Shown here: piece after piece, positions 54,510 through 62,566 of the stretch
How the letters are laid out: each line of letters opens with the position of its first letter
Numbering within the stretch: the stretch's first letter is position 1
IMG/VR virus record: IMGVR_UViG_3300025789_000822
Span: 24,464-88,463 of that record
Length of the DNA stretch: 64,000 bases
Reading direction: 5' to 3' (one strand)
Source: a virus
Program-made: the position numbers and the translations under genes
Notes under the pieces: model-generated
Told to the model about the DNA's origin: nothing
The model's database searches: none
Seen by the model: the letters and a program-made list of their open reading frames with translations, nothing else

Positions 54510-57086
54510 TTATTTACCCAATAATCGTTTTAAGTCTGCTAGTTCATCACGTTCAACTGACTCATTAGCACCAACTAATTTACCACGCAAGTTCTTTTCG
54601 TTCTTGCCTACCTTCTCAGTTGGTCCTAATTGACCTGCACGTTTCTGATTAGCATCAAGACCTTCTTGTATACCTAACAACTCCTTAGCAGCATAGTAAC
54701 CTTCGGAAGCCATTTCATTTTCATCATCACTTTCTAGACCAATTCGTTTAGCTAACTGCATAGCTTCATAAATGTCAGTGATACCTTGATGCTTTGACCA
54801 GATACAGAATGTTTGAATATCTTTATGCAAACCTCTTTCTTGTAATTCTTTATAGATTCCTCTTACATCACCGCCCGCTCGTTGAACAACGTCCTGAAAT
54901 GCTTCTGGTGTATGTGCGTCTTCCGCCACACCTAGTTTCTTATCTCTCTTTACAGCATCACTGTATGTTTTCAATACACCAGGATTCTTTTTAACAAGTT
55001 TGTTTAACGTTTTGCCACTTTCAATATCTTTTGATTTTTGAACATCTTTGGCATATTTTTTAGTTAAGTCAGGTCTTGCCTTCAACAAATCTCTTAGCAT
55101 TTTATCATATTCATCTTCTTCTAATGAGCCTTCCGCCACACCTTCTTCTCCAATTCCTATTCTGCGTTTGATTTCACGCTTCATATAGTCATTGTCTTGT
55201 TTGTTAATCTTACCTGATTTGGTAACTCTAGGTGACATTTTTCGTTGTAATGGATCGATATCAAAACTGTGATTGTCTCTTGGGAAATGCATTTTGCCTG
55301 CACCAGCTTCAACTGTGTCAGCAATCTTATCTCCAAACTCTTGTCTTATTTGAGCAATTACTTCATCACTATCCGGGTACTCATCATTAAGACCATAATA
55401 TGCTTCTGGGTCTACAGAGTCCTTATATTTGTCAATTAAATCATCTAATCTGGCACGTTGTGTGTCATCAAGACCTTCCGCTACTGCCTGAGGAACCATG
55501 TTAATGAAGTTTTCTTCCATGCCTTCTTCTTTTTCTTCGTCCATTATGCCAAATAATCCACCTAAGATTCCTTTAAATGCACGTCCATAATTTTCCATGT
55601 CATGCCCTGAGAAATCATCGCCCTTTTGTTTAGCTATTTCCTCTGCATCTTTTAATTTGCTCATCAATGCGTGTCTTTGTTCAGGCTCTAGTGTTTTTAC
55701 TTTTTGAGCAAGTTTAGGATTCTTTTTTAATAATTCATTAAATTTTGCATAGTCATCGTCTTCAGCTTCGTATACAGGATCGACTGGTCTACCATCCTTA
55801 CCCATTACTTCACCTTTGTCTAAAAGCAAACGATCTTTTTGTTGGTCGATTCTACGTTCAATTTCTTTAATCTTTTCTACGTTACCTTCTTTTTGTGCAC
55901 GTTGATAGTATTGTTCTAGTTTTTGTAATTGCGGGCTGTTATCAAATGAATCCTTAGCCAATTCATAATTAACTCCCCATAGTGATGCAATCAATGCCGC
56001 ACCACCTAAAATCTTGCCAATCATACCTTCTTCTACTTCTTCCTCTTCAGGAATAGTCTTTAGGTCTGTTGCTTCACCCATTATATTACTTGCCCATTCA
56101 CTTAATTCACTGACTTCTTTCATCTCGCCAATGTTTTTACGTAGGCGTGAAAGAATAGGCATCACGCTTTCAATACGTGGGTCAAGTGTTTCTTGTACAA
56201 ACAATTCATTTAGATTAGCTTGTTCATCACCTTCTGTTTCCATCAATGTTGGAGTATAACTTTCAAAATATGCTGTGTAACCACGATGACCAGTCATGCG
56301 GCTTAATGTTTCACGTAAACTATTGTAATGATTAATACCTTCATTAACTAATTGTTGCGCTGATTCATTGAATTGTCCGTTGCGTGTAGCACGAACGAAT
56401 CCGCCCATTTTGTTATATTCTTCGCAAATACTCTTGATGTGATTCCAACGCTCATCGTTTGGAACTCCGCCTTCTGCAATATGACGGGCATACACACGTG
56501 CAATACCAGGGCGCATAGTTGGTGCAAGAATTCTTTCACCTTGTTCGTTTTCTAAAAAGATTTTAGCAATGTTACGGAAACGTTGTTCACCTTCTTGGAT
56601 TTGTCTTGTGTGCTGTAAAATAATTTTTACGCTAGGCACTGAATCATTGTAACTAGCACTTTTACCCATTGGGTAGTAGCCTTCAGATAGTTTATCTTTC
56701 ATTTTGTGGTATTCCCTATGTCTCATATCGTCACTGATGCGGTCTGCATCACGTAATTCAAAACTTAACTGACGGCGTTGTGCCCAGTTCTTAAGCTGTT
56801 TTAGTAATCCTGTCCAAGTATCATCATAGTCTAGTCCAGGGGTCATTCCACTTGGACTATCTGATTGTTCGTTGTCATAGTATACGACTAGGTTCTGTGC
56901 ATCGTCAATGCTGACCCAGGCTTTGCCGTAATCTTCCCCGTCTTTACTAAATGTAAATTCAATAACGTCAGCGGCAGGGCTTGCTTCTACACGCTGATTT
57001 TTTGCATTTAATGGTACAGGTTTGTAACCCCTGACTTTTAACAGGTCGTATAACTTTGTGTTGAAATTTTCTGTATTTACTGCCAT
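54510..57086 (-). CDS. Very large late protein, putative internal/ejected virion protein
   Basis: 858 residues. Ordered N-terminal domain (NFNTKLYDLLKVRGYKPVPL; VIEFTFSKDGEDYGKAWVSI). The middle has IAKIFLENEQGERILAPTMR and MRPGIARVYARHIAEGGVPN. A hydrophobic segment (GKILGGAALIASLWGVNYEL) lies near 355-375, and the C-terminal half carries repeated ...VAEG-(L/S)-(D/E) and PELAQKVK/PDLTKKYAK modules spaced by charged linkers. The repeated A-E-G sites look like prohead-protease substrates. Similar architecture to the 1019-aa protein. The ACTAAATA promoter is 5 nt from the ATG. Confidence 0.72.
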   Translation of the reverse strand: MAVNTENFNTKLYDLLKVRGYKPVPLNAKNQRVEASPAADVIEFTFSKDGEDYGKAWVSIDDAQNLVVYYDNEQSDSPSGMTPGLDYDDTWTGLLKQLKNWAQRRQLSFELRDADRISDDMRHREYHKMKDKLSEGYYPMGKSASYNDSVPSVKIILQHTRQIQEGEQRFRNIAKIFLENEQGERILAPTMRPGIARVYARHIAEGGVPNDERWNHIKSICEEYNKMGGFVRATRNGQFNESAQQLVNEGINHYNSLRETLSRMTGHRGYTAYFESYTPTLMETEGDEQANLNELFVQETLDPRIESVMPILSRLRKNIGEMKEVSELSEWASNIMGEATDLKTIPEEEEVEEGMIGKILGGAALIASLWGVNYELAKDSFDNSPQLQKLEQYYQRAQKEGNVEKIKEIERRIDQQKDRLLLDKGEVMGKDGRPVDPVYEAEDDDYAKFNELLKKNPKLAQKVKTLEPEQRHALMSKLKDAEEIAKQKGDDFSGHDMENYGRAFKGILGGLFGIMDEEKEEGMEENFINMVPQAVAEGLDDTQRARLDDLIDKYKDSVDPEAYYGLNDEYPDSDEVIAQIRQEFGDKIADTVEAGAGKMHFPRDNHSFDIDPLQRKMSPRVTKSGKINKQDNDYMKREIKRRIGIGEEGVAEGSLEEDEYDKMLRDLLKARPDLTKKYAKDVQKSKDIESGKTLNKLVKKNPGVLKTYSDAVKRDKKLGVAEDAHTPEAFQDVVQRAGGDVRGIYKELQERGLHKDIQTFCIWSKHQGITDIYEAMQLAKRIGLESDDENEMASEGYYAAKELLGIQEGLDANQKRAGQLGPTEKVGKNEKNLRGKLVGANESVERDELADLKRLLGK

Positions 57087-57091
57087 AAGTA

Positions 57092-57099
57092 TATTTAGT
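57092..57099 (-). promoter_or_regulatory. Late promoter (ACTAAATA), leaderless type
   Basis: Exactly 5 nt between the element and the ATG at 57086. Confidence 0.6.
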
Positions 57100-57106
57100 C
57101 CAATCC

Positions 57107-58654
57107 TTACCCTAAGACGGCAAAGAAGGGTAATGGGGCAATGATTTCTTGGTGATCTCTAATATGTGATTCTAAATCGCTGTTATAGTCACTTAGTAGT
57201 TGAAAGATTCTAACTACTAACAATGATGACATAACCAAATCGTCTGTGTCGCCGATTTTGGCAGCATAACTTCCCCCACTAGCAACAAACGCTTTTAATT
57301 CACTAATCAATGATCTACTATGTAGTGTCATCTTTTTAGATTCTAGTAGTGTCTTGAATTTAGCACAGGCTGCTAATTTAGGTTTCTGCGATGTAGTGAA
57401 GCCTTTACGCTTTTTACCGGGTTCACTAATAAAGATACCGGGAATGTTACTTTCTCCGTATTCTGCTAATGAGATTAATGCGGCTTCACCGATACTGTTG
57501 TTTTCTACAGAGTAGTAAACATTGTTAGGTTCTTTTGTTATGTCAGTAATATACTTGTTAATTTGCGCTAATAGTTTGATTTGGCTGGGGATGTCTGTTT
57601 TGTTGTGTTTCCATTCACCAATTTGCGTAGTGGTGTTTGCTTCGTAAATTTGAATGGCAGCATTGTCGCCACCGGTACCAAGACTTGGGTCTAACCCTAC
57701 TACATAGATATTCCCTTTAACTGGTTGTTTATACCAACGTACTTGCCCCATACGTGTAATAGGTTCTATGCCTTCTAGCTGAATAAGTGTGTTAGGATTG
57801 ATTAAGGTTTCGTCAGCAATAATGAATTCGCAACCAATTTCTCGATTGAAACGATCTTCACCCAACTGTGCTTTCATTTCAGCAGCCCATTTTTCATCAC
57901 GTCCCGGTTGCTCAGTCCAATATGCACGATATGCTCTGAATCCGTTTATACCTAATTCAGTTTGATTGCCATACTCATCTTCTGTTTTATTAGCACCTTT
58001 CCAAATCAATGCAAACTGGTCTTCATCACTATTTGGTGTACTTGTAATAATCGCCTTACCACCAGTTGATAGTGTTGGTGTAATAGAAGTCCAGAACTCT
58101 TGCGCAATACTAGGTCTAACAAATGCAAACTCATCAAGATACAATAATGTAATAGACATACCACGACCAGTATTTTCAGTAGTTGTCGCACTAACAATAC
58201 GACTACCGTTCTCAAAGTCTAAACTACCTTTGTTGTATGTTGTTACACCAGCTTTAATATGGTCGAGGCAGTTTTCATATGCATAACGAATACGTTGCAT
58301 AATTTCCTGAGCGCCTGTATATTTGTGTGCGGCAATTAGAATAGTACTGTCAGGGACAAACATAGCGTACCACAAAAGATATCCGGCTGCACTTGTTGAC
58401 TTACCTGACTGTCGAGGCATGAGTGAAATACTATAACGATAATTGTGATATGTGTGAATTAACTTCTCTTGGTAGGGCCAAGGATGATACAACATACTAC
58501 CCTTAGTAGGGTGTTGTATGTAAAAGAAGTTATCCATGAAATATAGATAACCTGTTTCTGGATCACAACACTTTACAAAATCATCTAATTCTTTTTGTGT
58601 TGCAAAGTGTGTTTTTGTATAAGGTGTTTTAACTAATGTGGGTGCGTTTGCCAT
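57107..58654 (-). CDS. 17: Terminase large subunit gp17
   Basis: 515 residues. ATPase: Walker A RQSGKS at 81-86, Walker B LYLDEF at 171-176, coupling motif ITSTPNS. RNase H-like nuclease: VVGLDPSLGTGGD with Asp322, SVENNSIGEAALISL and a C-terminal DTDDLVMSSLLV. Packages concatemeric DNA with gp16. A perfect TATAAATA lies 5 nt from the ATG. Confidence 0.96.
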   Translation of the reverse strand: MANAPTLVKTPYTKTHFATQKELDDFVKCCDPETGYLYFMDNFFYIQHPTKGSMLYHPWPYQEKLIHTYHNYRYSISLMPRQSGKSTSAAGYLLWYAMFVPDSTILIAAHKYTGAQEIMQRIRYAYENCLDHIKAGVTTYNKGSLDFENGSRIVSATTTENTGRGMSITLLYLDEFAFVRPSIAQEFWTSITPTLSTGGKAIITSTPNSDEDQFALIWKGANKTEDEYGNQTELGINGFRAYRAYWTEQPGRDEKWAAEMKAQLGEDRFNREIGCEFIIADETLINPNTLIQLEGIEPITRMGQVRWYKQPVKGNIYVVGLDPSLGTGGDNAAIQIYEANTTTQIGEWKHNKTDIPSQIKLLAQINKYITDITKEPNNVYYSVENNSIGEAALISLAEYGESNIPGIFISEPGKKRKGFTTSQKPKLAACAKFKTLLESKKMTLHSRSLISELKAFVASGGSYAAKIGDTDDLVMSSLLVVRIFQLLSDYNSDLESHIRDHQEIIAPLPFFAVLG

Positions 58655-58659
58655 AGTAT

Positions 58660-58667
58660 TATTTATA
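58660..58667 (-). promoter_or_regulatory. Late promoter (perfect TATAAATA), leaderless type, for gp17
   Basis: Exactly 5 nt between the element and the ATG at 58654. Confidence 0.75.
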
Positions 58668-58676
58668 AGAAATATA

Positions 58677-58958
58677 CTACTTCTTAGAAAATGGGCTTTC
58701 TCCTGTTAAGTCAGGTTTAGCAAACATAACTTTGAACCATTCTTTATCGCCGGGTTTAATGTTATTGTCACGTATATACTGTGCTTTTTCGGCAGCTAAT
58801 ACATGGTTGGGTATATATGTGTATTCACCGTTAACTTTACCGTTACCACTTAAACGTTTTAAATCATCCAATGTCATTTCTTTTTCTGGACCTGGATTAA
58901 AATTTTGCATATTTTTATATGCATTTTGTAATTTTGCTTGGTTAAACGGATCGAACAT
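58677..58958 (-). CDS. Small late protein upstream of gp17, unknown function
   Basis: 93 residues from the ATG at 58958 (MFDPFNQAKLQNAYKNMQNF). An upstream in-frame ATG would lie in front of the promoter, so it is rejected. DLKRLSGNGKVNGEYTYIPN and NIKPGDKEWFKVMFAKP follow. Its placement before the terminase is conserved, as I recall, in related phages. No function known. Confidence 0.65.
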   Translation of the reverse strand: MFDPFNQAKLQNAYKNMQNFNPGPEKEMTLDDLKRLSGNGKVNGEYTYIPNHVLAAEKAQYIRDNNIKPGDKEWFKVMFAKPDLTGESPFSKK

Positions 58959-58962
58959 ATAG

Positions 58963-58970
58963 TATTTATT
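58963..58970 (-). promoter_or_regulatory. Late promoter (AATAAATA), leaderless type
   Basis: Four nt between the element and the ATG at 58958. Confidence 0.6.
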
Positions 58971-58985
58971 GTGTCTACATATGGA

Positions 58986-59006
58986 ATCTCGGGGAGACCC
59001 CGAGAT
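58986..59006 (-). terminator. 9-bp hairpin after the methyltransferase gene
   Basis: Perfect stem ATCTCGGGG/CCCCGAGAT with a 3-nt loop (58986-58994 with 58998-59006), 8 nt past the stop. There is no T-run, so termination efficiency is uncertain. Confidence 0.6.
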
Positions 59007-59013
59007 ATGCATA

Positions 59014-59727
59014 TTATTTAATGTCTAGTGGACGCTTTTTAGTTGCGACAATGCAGAAATACTTTTCTTTCATTGTAATTCGCTCTCCATTTACTGGATC
59101 ATTAAGGTCTGTTGGCATACTGATATCAAATTGATAGTCATTGAATAAATCAATATCAAATCCACAACGTTGAAGCAATGATGCAATCATTTGCGGGCCC
59201 AACACGCTATAGTGATTAGGGTTAATTTCATGTTTACGATCACATTCCGGAGCAGGAACTTCAATGTAAATCTTACTACCTTGTTTTAAAATACGATTGT
59301 ATTCCATTAAACTAAAGATAGGATATGGACTATGTTCTAATGCTTGACGCAAGAAAATAAAGTCTACGCTTTCATCATAGTAGCCATCACGTTGTGGGAT
59401 AAAACTTAGGTCGTATTTTTTAATAGTGTGGCCTTTGCCTTCACAAATAGCAACATCACCGGGGCTTAGTGTAACACCAACTAAGTCTGTGTACCCTCTA
59501 GATTTCATTTCATCTAAAAAGTAACCAGGTCCGCATCCTAAATCTAAGATTTTAGCGTCTTTTGGTAAGTTTAATGGGTCAACATAAGTTGCCACGATTT
59601 GTTTTGTAATGTTACAATGTAACTCACTATCGCCCTCATCATAGATGTGTGCAGTATAAAGCCATTCATTGTAGAACTTTAACTTAACTAAGTCAAGGGT
59701 GTTGTTGATATCGATTAGATTTTGCAT
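59014..59727 (-). CDS. SAM-dependent methyltransferase
   Basis: 237 residues. Motif I ILDLGCGPGYFLDEM at 60-74; VGVTLSPGDVAICEGKGHTI gives the acidic/second strand; VDFIFLRQALEHSPYP is the class I post-motif typical of small-molecule, sugar or lipid methyltransferases rather than DNA ones. IYIEVPAPECDRKHEINPNH resembles methyltransferases of glycan biosynthesis. The start codon and AGGA ribosome site lie in a 10-bp hairpin. It may work with the sugar genes at 61.5-63.5 kb. Confidence 0.82.
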   Translation of the reverse strand: MQNLIDINNTLDLVKLKFYNEWLYTAHIYDEGDSELHCNITKQIVATYVDPLNLPKDAKILDLGCGPGYFLDEMKSRGYTDLVGVTLSPGDVAICEGKGHTIKKYDLSFIPQRDGYYDESVDFIFLRQALEHSPYPIFSLMEYNRILKQGSKIYIEVPAPECDRKHEINPNHYSVLGPQMIASLLQRCGFDIDLFNDYQFDISMPTDLNDPVNGERITMKEKYFCIVATKKRPLDIK

Positions 59728-59728
59728 A

Positions 59729-59766
59729 AGATTCCTAAGTTTGATAATATTACTTATTAGGAATCT
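59729..59766 (-). promoter_or_regulatory. Hairpin sequestering the methyltransferase ribosome site
   Basis: Perfect 10-bp stem (59729-59738 with 59757-59766, TTAGGAATCT arm) with an 18-nt loop. The AGGA ribosome site is in the 3' arm, one nt from the ATG. Read-through mRNA would be poorly translated. Confidence 0.6.
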
Positions 59767-59777
59767 ATGCAGTTAAA

Positions 59778-60179
59778 TTATTTTCCTGTGCGATAATTTT
59801 TCAATTTTCTGCTAGTAGTTGGACTAACTTTATGGACATCATCAGGCTCAGCACTTTTCTTACTAGGTTTTGCAAGTGTGTGATATTCACCGGGGATAGT
59901 TTTCATCGCTGCCTGAACCATATTATGTTCTTCATCTGTATATGGATGTATGCCATTGAACTTTTCTGTTGGACTAGCAACATCCATATCAACTGGTTTA
60001 GTTGATTTACCATCTGCTATGGCCATAGCCATCCACAAACGATTCATATGATAAACACGATCATATCCACCTGTATCACGTGCAATATAACTGCCTGGGC
60101 CCGGGACTACGCTTTCGTGATCCTTGTGTAAACTTGATCTAGGTGGACCAGCTTCGCTAATAAATTCACTTGCTCTCAT
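59778..60179 (-). CDS. Putative injected internal protein with T4-like capsid-targeting leader
   Basis: 133 residues from the ATG at 60179 (AAGGATC ribosome site; an upstream start is inside the previous gene). The leader MRASEFISEAGP matches the T4 internal-protein targeting sequence MKTYQEFIAEA in its E-F-I-x-E-A core, where gp21 cleaves after Glu. The mature part has YIARDTGGYDRVYHMNRLWM, AMAIADGKS and IHPYTDEEHNMVQAAMKTIP, then a Lys-rich tail. I recall this body widely in phage genomes but not its function. Confidence 0.72.
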   Translation of the reverse strand: MRASEFISEAGPPRSSLHKDHESVVPGPGSYIARDTGGYDRVYHMNRLWMAMAIADGKSTKPVDMDVASPTEKFNGIHPYTDEEHNMVQAAMKTIPGEYHTLAKPSKKSAEPDDVHKVSPTTSRKLKNYRTGK

Positions 60180-60180
60180 T

Positions 60181-60726
60181 TTATGATCCTTGATTTGTTG
60201 CCATGACAATATTACTTTGCGTAGCCATAACTGAATTAGAATATCCGTCTAATGCGATAGCCAATCCTGGAACAACATTACCAAGCCACATTACTTGTGA
60301 GCCGATAAAATGTAATACTGTGTTATTTGAAATAGGATTCGCTAAAATTTGTACGTTTCCCGATGTACCATCAACTGTCATATCAAAACTCGACACACAA
60401 TTTCCAAAAAATGTTGAACCATATGCTGTGAATTTCACATTGCTTGAATCTGCGCTTACTTGAGAATATAATTGAATTGTTTGACTGTCTGAGGTAGATG
60501 TATCTGTAGATTGAATATAGAATTGGCCTTGACTAAAAGTATTTGCAGGAGATTCAAAGATGATTTGTCCTGCTGTGTTTCCTGTAGTCAATACGTTGCT
60601 GAAATTGGTAAAACTAGCAAAAAGATTAGTGAAGTTGTCATTAATCTTGTTGAACGCCGTGCGTAACGGGTCACCTTGCCCGTCATTTGGGCTAGTGCCT
60701 ATATTAATAATTTCTTGTATAGCCAT
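60181..60726 (-). CDS. Late virion protein, tail/fibre-type
   Basis: 181 residues. N-terminus IQEIINIGTSPNDGQGDPLR then TAFNKINDNFTNLFASF shares the domain seen at 1-156. The remaining residues form a beta-rich Ser/Thr/Asn domain (GQFYIQSTDTSTSDSQTIQL, FTAYGSTFFGNCVSSFDM). AGGAAG ribosome site and GATAAATA promoter. Probably a short fibre or baseplate-associated component. Confidence 0.75.
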   Translation of the reverse strand: MAIQEIINIGTSPNDGQGDPLRTAFNKINDNFTNLFASFTNFSNVLTTGNTAGQIIFESPANTFSQGQFYIQSTDTSTSDSQTIQLYSQVSADSSNVKFTAYGSTFFGNCVSSFDMTVDGTSGNVQILANPISNNTVLHFIGSQVMWLGNVVPGLAIALDGYSNSVMATQSNIVMATNQGS

Positions 60727-60744
60727 GATAATCTTCCTATCATG

Positions 60745-60752
60745 TATTTATC
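60745..60752 (-). promoter_or_regulatory. Late promoter (GATAAATA)
   Basis: Late element 18 nt from the ATG at 60726. Confidence 0.7.
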
Positions 60753-60760
60753 ACAAATAC

Positions 60761-61027
60761 TTATTTGGGGATATTGTCAAAAATCTTCTTTTGAGTGTTG
60801 TACCATTCAATCCAACCATCATTATTAACTGCGCATTTATAGTAAGTTGTATAGTTTCTGACTACAACTTCATCAACTTCGCTTAATTTAGTCTGATCGG
60901 GTAACTTTTCTAGTTCAGGACAGGGTACAAGTAATGTGTCGGGAACATCAGGAAACTTGGGTACTACAGGAACTGAAGTTGCACATCCTGTTAACAATAC
61001 TAAACTTAAAACTATTAGACTTCTCAT
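60761..61027 (-). CDS. Outer-membrane spanin subunit (Rz1-like lipoprotein)
   Basis: 88 residues. The signal peptide SLIVLSLVLLTGC has a clear lipobox (L-T-G-C) with acylated Cys15. The mature part is Pro-rich near the start (PVVPKFPDVPDTLLVPCPEL) and ends with a helical YKCAVNNDGWIEWYNTQKK. Works with the inner-membrane spanin to fuse the two membranes at lysis. ATGA overlap with the upstream gene. Confidence 0.85.
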   Translation of the reverse strand: MRSLIVLSLVLLTGCATSVPVVPKFPDVPDTLLVPCPELEKLPDQTKLSEVDEVVVRNYTTYYKCAVNNDGWIEWYNTQKKIFDNIPK

Positions 61028-61497
61028 TTCTTATCTGAAGCCTTTCCTATGATTCTAAAATCAGGCTGTGCTGCCGCATCATTGTGGGCCTTGACAAATA
61101 CGTCAGGAATCTTGCATTCACTATCGTATTTTGTAACTTCTCTGTCAATATATTCCACAACAGTATCACCTTTTTGTTGAACTACTTGTTTCCTAGTCAA
61201 AACTTTAGTGACGATTTGAACGTTTTGTTTTTGCGATTCTACTTCGGCTTGTGCTATTTTTGCTTGTGCCTCAGCCATTTTATTGCGCCAGGCCATTTCT
61301 GTGTCGTAGCTACCGTAGAAATATACACCTGCAATAGTAAGGATAGTTGAAATTATTCTTACAGGCTCTCTGTATGGCAATGTAGCAAGCCAAAAATTCA
61401 TAATTAGGCCTGCTACATATAATCCTATACCACTGAATAATACTGCTAGTACTATAAAGTGAAGGAAACTATCGGGGATAAAGTTGAGTAACCACAT
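61024..61497 (-). CDS. Inner-membrane spanin subunit (Rz-like)
   Basis: 157 residues from the ATG at 61497. Two hydrophobic segments (about 12-30 and 48-64), then a long coiled coil (MAEAQAKIAQAEVESQKQNV) and a CKIPDVFVKAHNDAA end typical of Rz-like proteins. Most i-spanins have one membrane span; two would require a periplasmic N-terminus, or the first may be a holin-like addition. Preceded by a GCTAAATA late element 8 nt from the ATG. Confidence 0.78.
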   Translation of the reverse strand: MWLLNFIPDSFLHFIVLAVLFSGIGLYVAGLIMNFWLATLPYREPVRIISTILTIAGVYFYGSYDTEMAWRNKMAEAQAKIAQAEVESQKQNVQIVTKVLTRKQVVQQKGDTVVEYIDREVTKYDSECKIPDVFVKAHNDAAAQPDFRIIGKASDKK

Positions 61498-61504
61498 TGT
61501 ACTC

Positions 61505-62566
61505 TTATTTAGCAAAAAATTCTAAAACACTTTGTACAATGTATTCAATTTCTCCATCTGTTAGTTCGGGGTAAATAGGCAGACTTAGTACTCCCCTAGT
61601 TAAGAACACACTGGTCGCTAACATAGTTGGTTTAATATATGGCTTAGCAATAGGTAGTTCGCTTAGTGCACGTTCATAGTGAATTTTAGTTTCAATGCCC
61701 TTATTTGTTAAGTATTGTTTTAGTTGATCTCGTTGCTTTGTATATACTACAAACTTTTGATCAGCATGAGTTCTAAATCCTGCGCTTAAACATTTCATTG
61801 GTGCATTTTTAAATTGATCACAGTAATATAAGCGTGTGACTTCTCTACGTTTTTGCCAAGCACTAATATATTGTGCACGTACTAACAAGTGAGCGGCATC
61901 TTGTTCGCTTAATTTACTATTAGTGCCTACATATTCATTGTACCCTTTGTCATTGTCTCTATAACGTTTTGCATATTCATACAATTCTTCGTTGTTAGTT
62001 ACAATAGCACCACCGTTGCCACTTGCATTTAAGTTCTTTGTAGGGTCAAAACTGATTGCCATGCCCTCACCAAAGTTGCCATCAGCGACTAGCCAGTGTT
62101 GTGCCCCGTCAACAATTACATCAGAGGGAATATCATATGTTTGTGGTGCACCATATAGTCCTACAAAACATTTATAGGTTAAACTATCTGTGTTTGATAC
62201 ATTGATTAAGCCATTGCTATCGGTATCACATAGTTCAATATCCCAACCTGTGTTGATGAATGCGTTTAATGTGGCAGGATATGTAACATTGGGGATATAA
62301 ACTTTAGGTTTGATATTAAAGTCAAAAGGATTGTTTGCTAGATAATGAAATCTAGCAATCATTTCTAAAGCCTGTGTTCCGCTATGTACAGTTAGTGCGT
62401 ATTGCGCGCCTGTGTAATCTTTAAGCCACTGTTCAAACTTATTAGTATAAGGTCCGCCGACCAAACACCCACTTCTGAGTACTTGATCGGTGGCAAATAA
62501 TAATTCTGCTTTTAAGTTACTGTATTGTCTTTGCAGACCAAAATGGGGAATTTGTAAGCCACTCAT
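61505..62566 (-). CDS. DegT/DnrJ/EryC1-type nucleotide-sugar aminotransferase
   Basis: 353 residues. PLP-binding landmarks: HSGTQALEMI near 61-70, DGAQHW at 153-158, and the Schiff-base Lys177 in SFDPTKNLNASGNGGAIVT. The C-terminal KIHYERALSELP and LSLPIYPELTDGEIEYIV are family hallmarks. It transfers an amino group to a keto sugar-nucleotide. Its start lies 50 bp inside the epimerase gene, so both are made together. Confidence 0.9.
   Translation of the reverse strand: MSGLQIPHFGLQRQYSNLKAELLFATDQVLRSGCLVGGPYTNKFEQWLKDYTGAQYALTVHSGTQALEMIARFHYLANNPFDFNIKPKVYIPNVTYPATLNAFINTGWDIELCDTDSNGLINVSNTDSLTYKCFVGLYGAPQTYDIPSDVIVDGAQHWLVADGNFGEGMAISFDPTKNLNASGNGGAIVTNNEELYEYAKRYRDNDKGYNEYVGTNSKLSEQDAAHLLVRAQYISAWQKRREVTRLYYCDQFKNAPMKCLSAGFRTHADQKFVVYTKQRDQLKQYLTNKGIETKIHYERALSELPIAKPYIKPTMLATSVFLTRGVLSLPIYPELTDGEIEYIVQSVLEFFAK
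61506..61513 (-). promoter_or_regulatory. Late promoter (GCTAAATA) for the spanins
   Basis: Late-type element 8 nt before the ATG at 61497, embedded in the last codons of the aminotransferase gene. Would give late, near-leaderless lysis mRNA. Confidence 0.45.
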
